From NCBI GenBank assembly GCA_021739695.1, contig JAIPBM010000006.1, forward strand, positions 124,001 to 188,000: 64,000 bases of DNA, given 5' to 3'. The notes under the pieces are model-generated. The model was not told the origin of the DNA. It saw nothing but the letters and a program-made list of their open reading frames with translations, and did no database searches. Of this stretch, positions 62,372 to 64,000 are shown piece by piece (the first letter of the stretch is position 1; every line of letters starts with the position of its first letter). The translations under genes and the position numbers were made by a program. This DNA comes from Flavobacteriales bacterium. GTDB lineage: Bacteria; Bacteroidota; Bacteroidia; UBA10329.

Positions 62372-63403
62372 TCACTTCAGAGTCATCACTGGAAGATCGT
62401 AATTGGCCAGACCCCAATCTTGTGGATTTCCGCTACGAGCATCGCCCGTTTTCAACAGTTTCTCAATCTTTTGCCTGAATTCCCTATGAGCCATTTCCTG
62501 ATCAGACTTACCGCTCACCTTGGCATCAAATCTACGCTCATGCTCCTTGTGGAAAATAGGCTTGAAAAAGGTGCGTTCTTTCAACCCATATTCAGATGCT
62601 CGAAGAACCATCATTGAATCTACATGAAGAGAAATTCGCGAAATCTGATCATACCCCCCCAGCTCTAACCACACTTTACGCTCCATAAGCATAAAATCTC
62701 CGCTTGCATTACAATGGCGCTGGTATTCTATCCTATCGTAATACACAGGAATCCTCAGAAGATCCAAAAAAGGCCGCAAGTAAATCGTACTACTTCTCCA
62801 TTTGTTTGACACGGAAACCCAAAACCAAAGAAACAAATAGCTCAACCAATCATAACCTGCAATAGAGACCTCTTGCCCTTTAAACCATATTTTAAAGGCC
62901 GATTCAGATAATTGCTCGGAAGGACCAGTTCCGTCTAATTCGAACTCACGGTTGCTAAAATCAATCCGATTGGCGCGGTAGTATTTCCCTGCACGAAGGT
63001 TCATCAAACATGGGAAGAGATCAGTACTAAGAAGGACATCCGGATTCATTACCAGAAGAAAATCGCCATTCGCCCTTCTGATTCCAACATTCTTGGCAAG
63101 ATATTCTACAAAAGGTACAGGTTTAACCCCTGTTTGAGTAACAAATTTTTCATGAATTTCAGGCAACACAGTTATCACCTTCACTTCCACATTACCCTCA
63201 GACACAGGCCAAGAAATAAAACGCTGAATAGGTTCGTTGTAAGGAACTGGATTGTAATTCACAAATATCAACTCTGAAGATATACCGTTCTTCTTCAGAT
63301 TCTTTACCGTCCAAGAAACGAACATTTGCAGACGTTCACGGAATTCACCCCCATAATCATCGTTACGGATCGCAATAACAATAGAAAGAAACGGTCTTGA
63401 CAA
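62372..63403 (-). CDS. Glycosyltransferase, GT2-like, more distant paralog
   Basis: A 343-residue protein with the same plan (FLSIVIAIRNDDYGGEFRER, LAKNVGIRRANGDFLLVMNP with NPD at the metal site, ASGDFMLMERKVWLELGGYD, and a C-terminal DWGLANYDLP) but lower similarity than the other two. A short insertion around 100-120 and a hydrophobic stretch near 180-195 (WLSYLFLWFWVSV) set it apart. It sits 49 bp upstream of paralog 2. Confidence 0.83.
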   Translation of the reverse strand: MSRPFLSIVIAIRNDDYGGEFRERLQMFVSWTVKNLKKNGISSELIFVNYNPVPYNEPIQRFISWPVSEGNVEVKVITVLPEIHEKFVTQTGVKPVPFVEYLAKNVGIRRANGDFLLVMNPDVLLSTDLFPCLMNLRAGKYYRANRIDFSNREFELDGTGPSEQLSESAFKIWFKGQEVSIAGYDWLSYLFLWFWVSVSNKWRSSTIYLRPFLDLLRIPVYYDRIEYQRHCNASGDFMLMERKVWLELGGYDQISRISLHVDSMMVLRASEYGLKERTFFKPIFHKEHERRFDAKVSGKSDQEMAHREFRQKIEKLLKTGDARSGNPQDWGLANYDLPVMTLK

Positions 63404-63440
63404 CTATGATATTTTAAGGAATAAGTCGAAGATAACCAGC

Positions 63441-64000
63441 TTATTGCAATGAATCCATCACTTGATAGTCTAAGTTCAAAGTTGCTAGCTCCTTTACGAG
63501 AATTTGCTCCAGGTAATCAGCATACGCCAAATGGCCTTCATCATTAAAATGACCATCCTCTCGATCGTACATCCAAACCTCAGAGTTATGCTGGTAATAT
63601 GGAACTTCACCAAAAAGATTCGGAATCAGTTCAGCACCATTTAACTTGCCGTTTTTAAATTCAGGAATTACTGACATTACAAATTTAGCACCTATGGAAT
63701 CACAGAAACGCTGCATTTCCTCAGATTGAACAGCTGTTATAGGTGATTGTGGAAACTTTTCTCCGATAAAGAAATGATGGTCAATAAGGCCAAGATTGAC
63801 CAAATATTCCCAACACAGCGTGCTAAAAACTGTAGTTGAAAAAATCTTATTAATCAAGGTGTTTTGGGGGATAATCATGTTCTTCATTATATTTTCATAA
63901 GCCTCATTTGCCGTTGGAAAGGAAACCCCAAAATGATTGCTGTAGATTACCCCTGCATTGGTATGGTAGTTCAACGGTACTTTTTCACTCAGCTTTCGTT
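63441..64000 (-). CDS. SGNH-hydrolase-like protein, C-terminal part (runs off the window)
   Basis: The frame is open from the window edge (the last 26 bases read RKLSEKVPL before a TTG at 63974), so the N-terminus lies outside. The visible part, about 186 residues, ends in DREDGHFNDEGHLAYADYLE, the DxxH catalytic pair of SGNH/GDSL hydrolases, which remove acyl groups from sugars among other substrates. The catalytic Ser and the GxxND block would lie upstream. Beside glycosyltransferases it may be a polysaccharide O-acyl-modifying or deacylating enzyme. Confidence 0.65.
   Translation of the reverse strand, partial: RKLSEKVPLNYHTNAGVIYSNHFGVSFPTANEAYENIMKNMIIPQNTLINKIFSTTVFSTLCWEYLVNLGLIDHHFFIGEKFPQSPITAVQSEEMQRFCDSIGAKFVMSVIPEFKNGKLNGAELIPNLFGEVPYYQHNSEVWMYDREDGHFNDEGHLAYADYLEQILVKELATLNLDYQVMDSLQ

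Overview
The window reads as a Bacteroidota chromosome, most like a member of Flavobacteriia. The evidence is type IX secretion (T9SS) sorting tails and ELWxxDG and HYR repeat proteins, Bacteroidota-type integrases, a DUF4105 protein, LxxC lipoproteins, and start codons in A-rich leaders without strong Shine-Dalgarno sites. All functional calls rest on reading motifs in the sequence; no database search was run.

Left part, 1 to about 29.18 kb, is accessory DNA. It opens with the N-terminal part of a secreted protein that runs off the window and a small secreted protein (1-1856, minus strand). Next come an AP2/HNH-like protein, a Xer-type recombinase, a glycosyltransferase plus phosphotransferase pair, and a large nuclease-NTPase-TPR protein that looks like a defence gene (2179-9314). 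From 9.4 to 20.6 kb lies what looks like a mobilizable element. It has a C5-methyltransferase whose start is disrupted by a 10-bp duplication, a replication-O-like protein, a tyrosine recombinase behind a terminator-like hairpin, a DUF7222-like gene, two strongly structured non-coding stretches, an ELWxxDG secreted cargo protein, a XRE-type regulator, relaxase, MobC, a VirD4-type coupling protein and three membrane proteins. No type IV secretion channel genes are present, so transfer would depend on a helper.

From 21.26 to 27.5 kb is the most interesting module. It has an RtcR-like sigma54 activator with a CARF-like sensor domain and a perfect 15-bp inverted repeat in front of it. Facing it is a four-gene overlapping operon: vWA protein, Ser/Thr-kinase-like protein, PP2C phosphatase and a 525-aa protein with MYG1/DHH-like motifs. 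This resembles the TerY-P phosphorylation triad with an added putative effector and a ligand-sensing transcription switch. A second integrase (27644-28993) follows. Then comes the 3' half of a tRNA-Asp gene with its terminator (29143-29217), which I take as the right attachment site of the island.

Right part, 29.2 to 64 kb, looks like host backbone. It holds a glycerophosphodiesterase lipoprotein, a YjbR-like protein, a DUF502 membrane protein, the heme operon hemA-hemC-hemD, mscL, a DUF4105 protein (probable lipoprotein N-acyltransferase family), a group III truncated hemoglobin, a PIG-L deacetylase, lipoproteins and TPR proteins, an AddA/RecB-like helicase-nuclease, a cyclase-family hydrolase and a secreted endonuclease. 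It also holds a 3783-aa secreted protein with about 40 HYR-type repeats. The window closes in a surface-polysaccharide region: a TMTC-like membrane protein, a UDP-sugar dehydrogenase, three related glycosyltransferases and a truncated SGNH-hydrolase-like gene.
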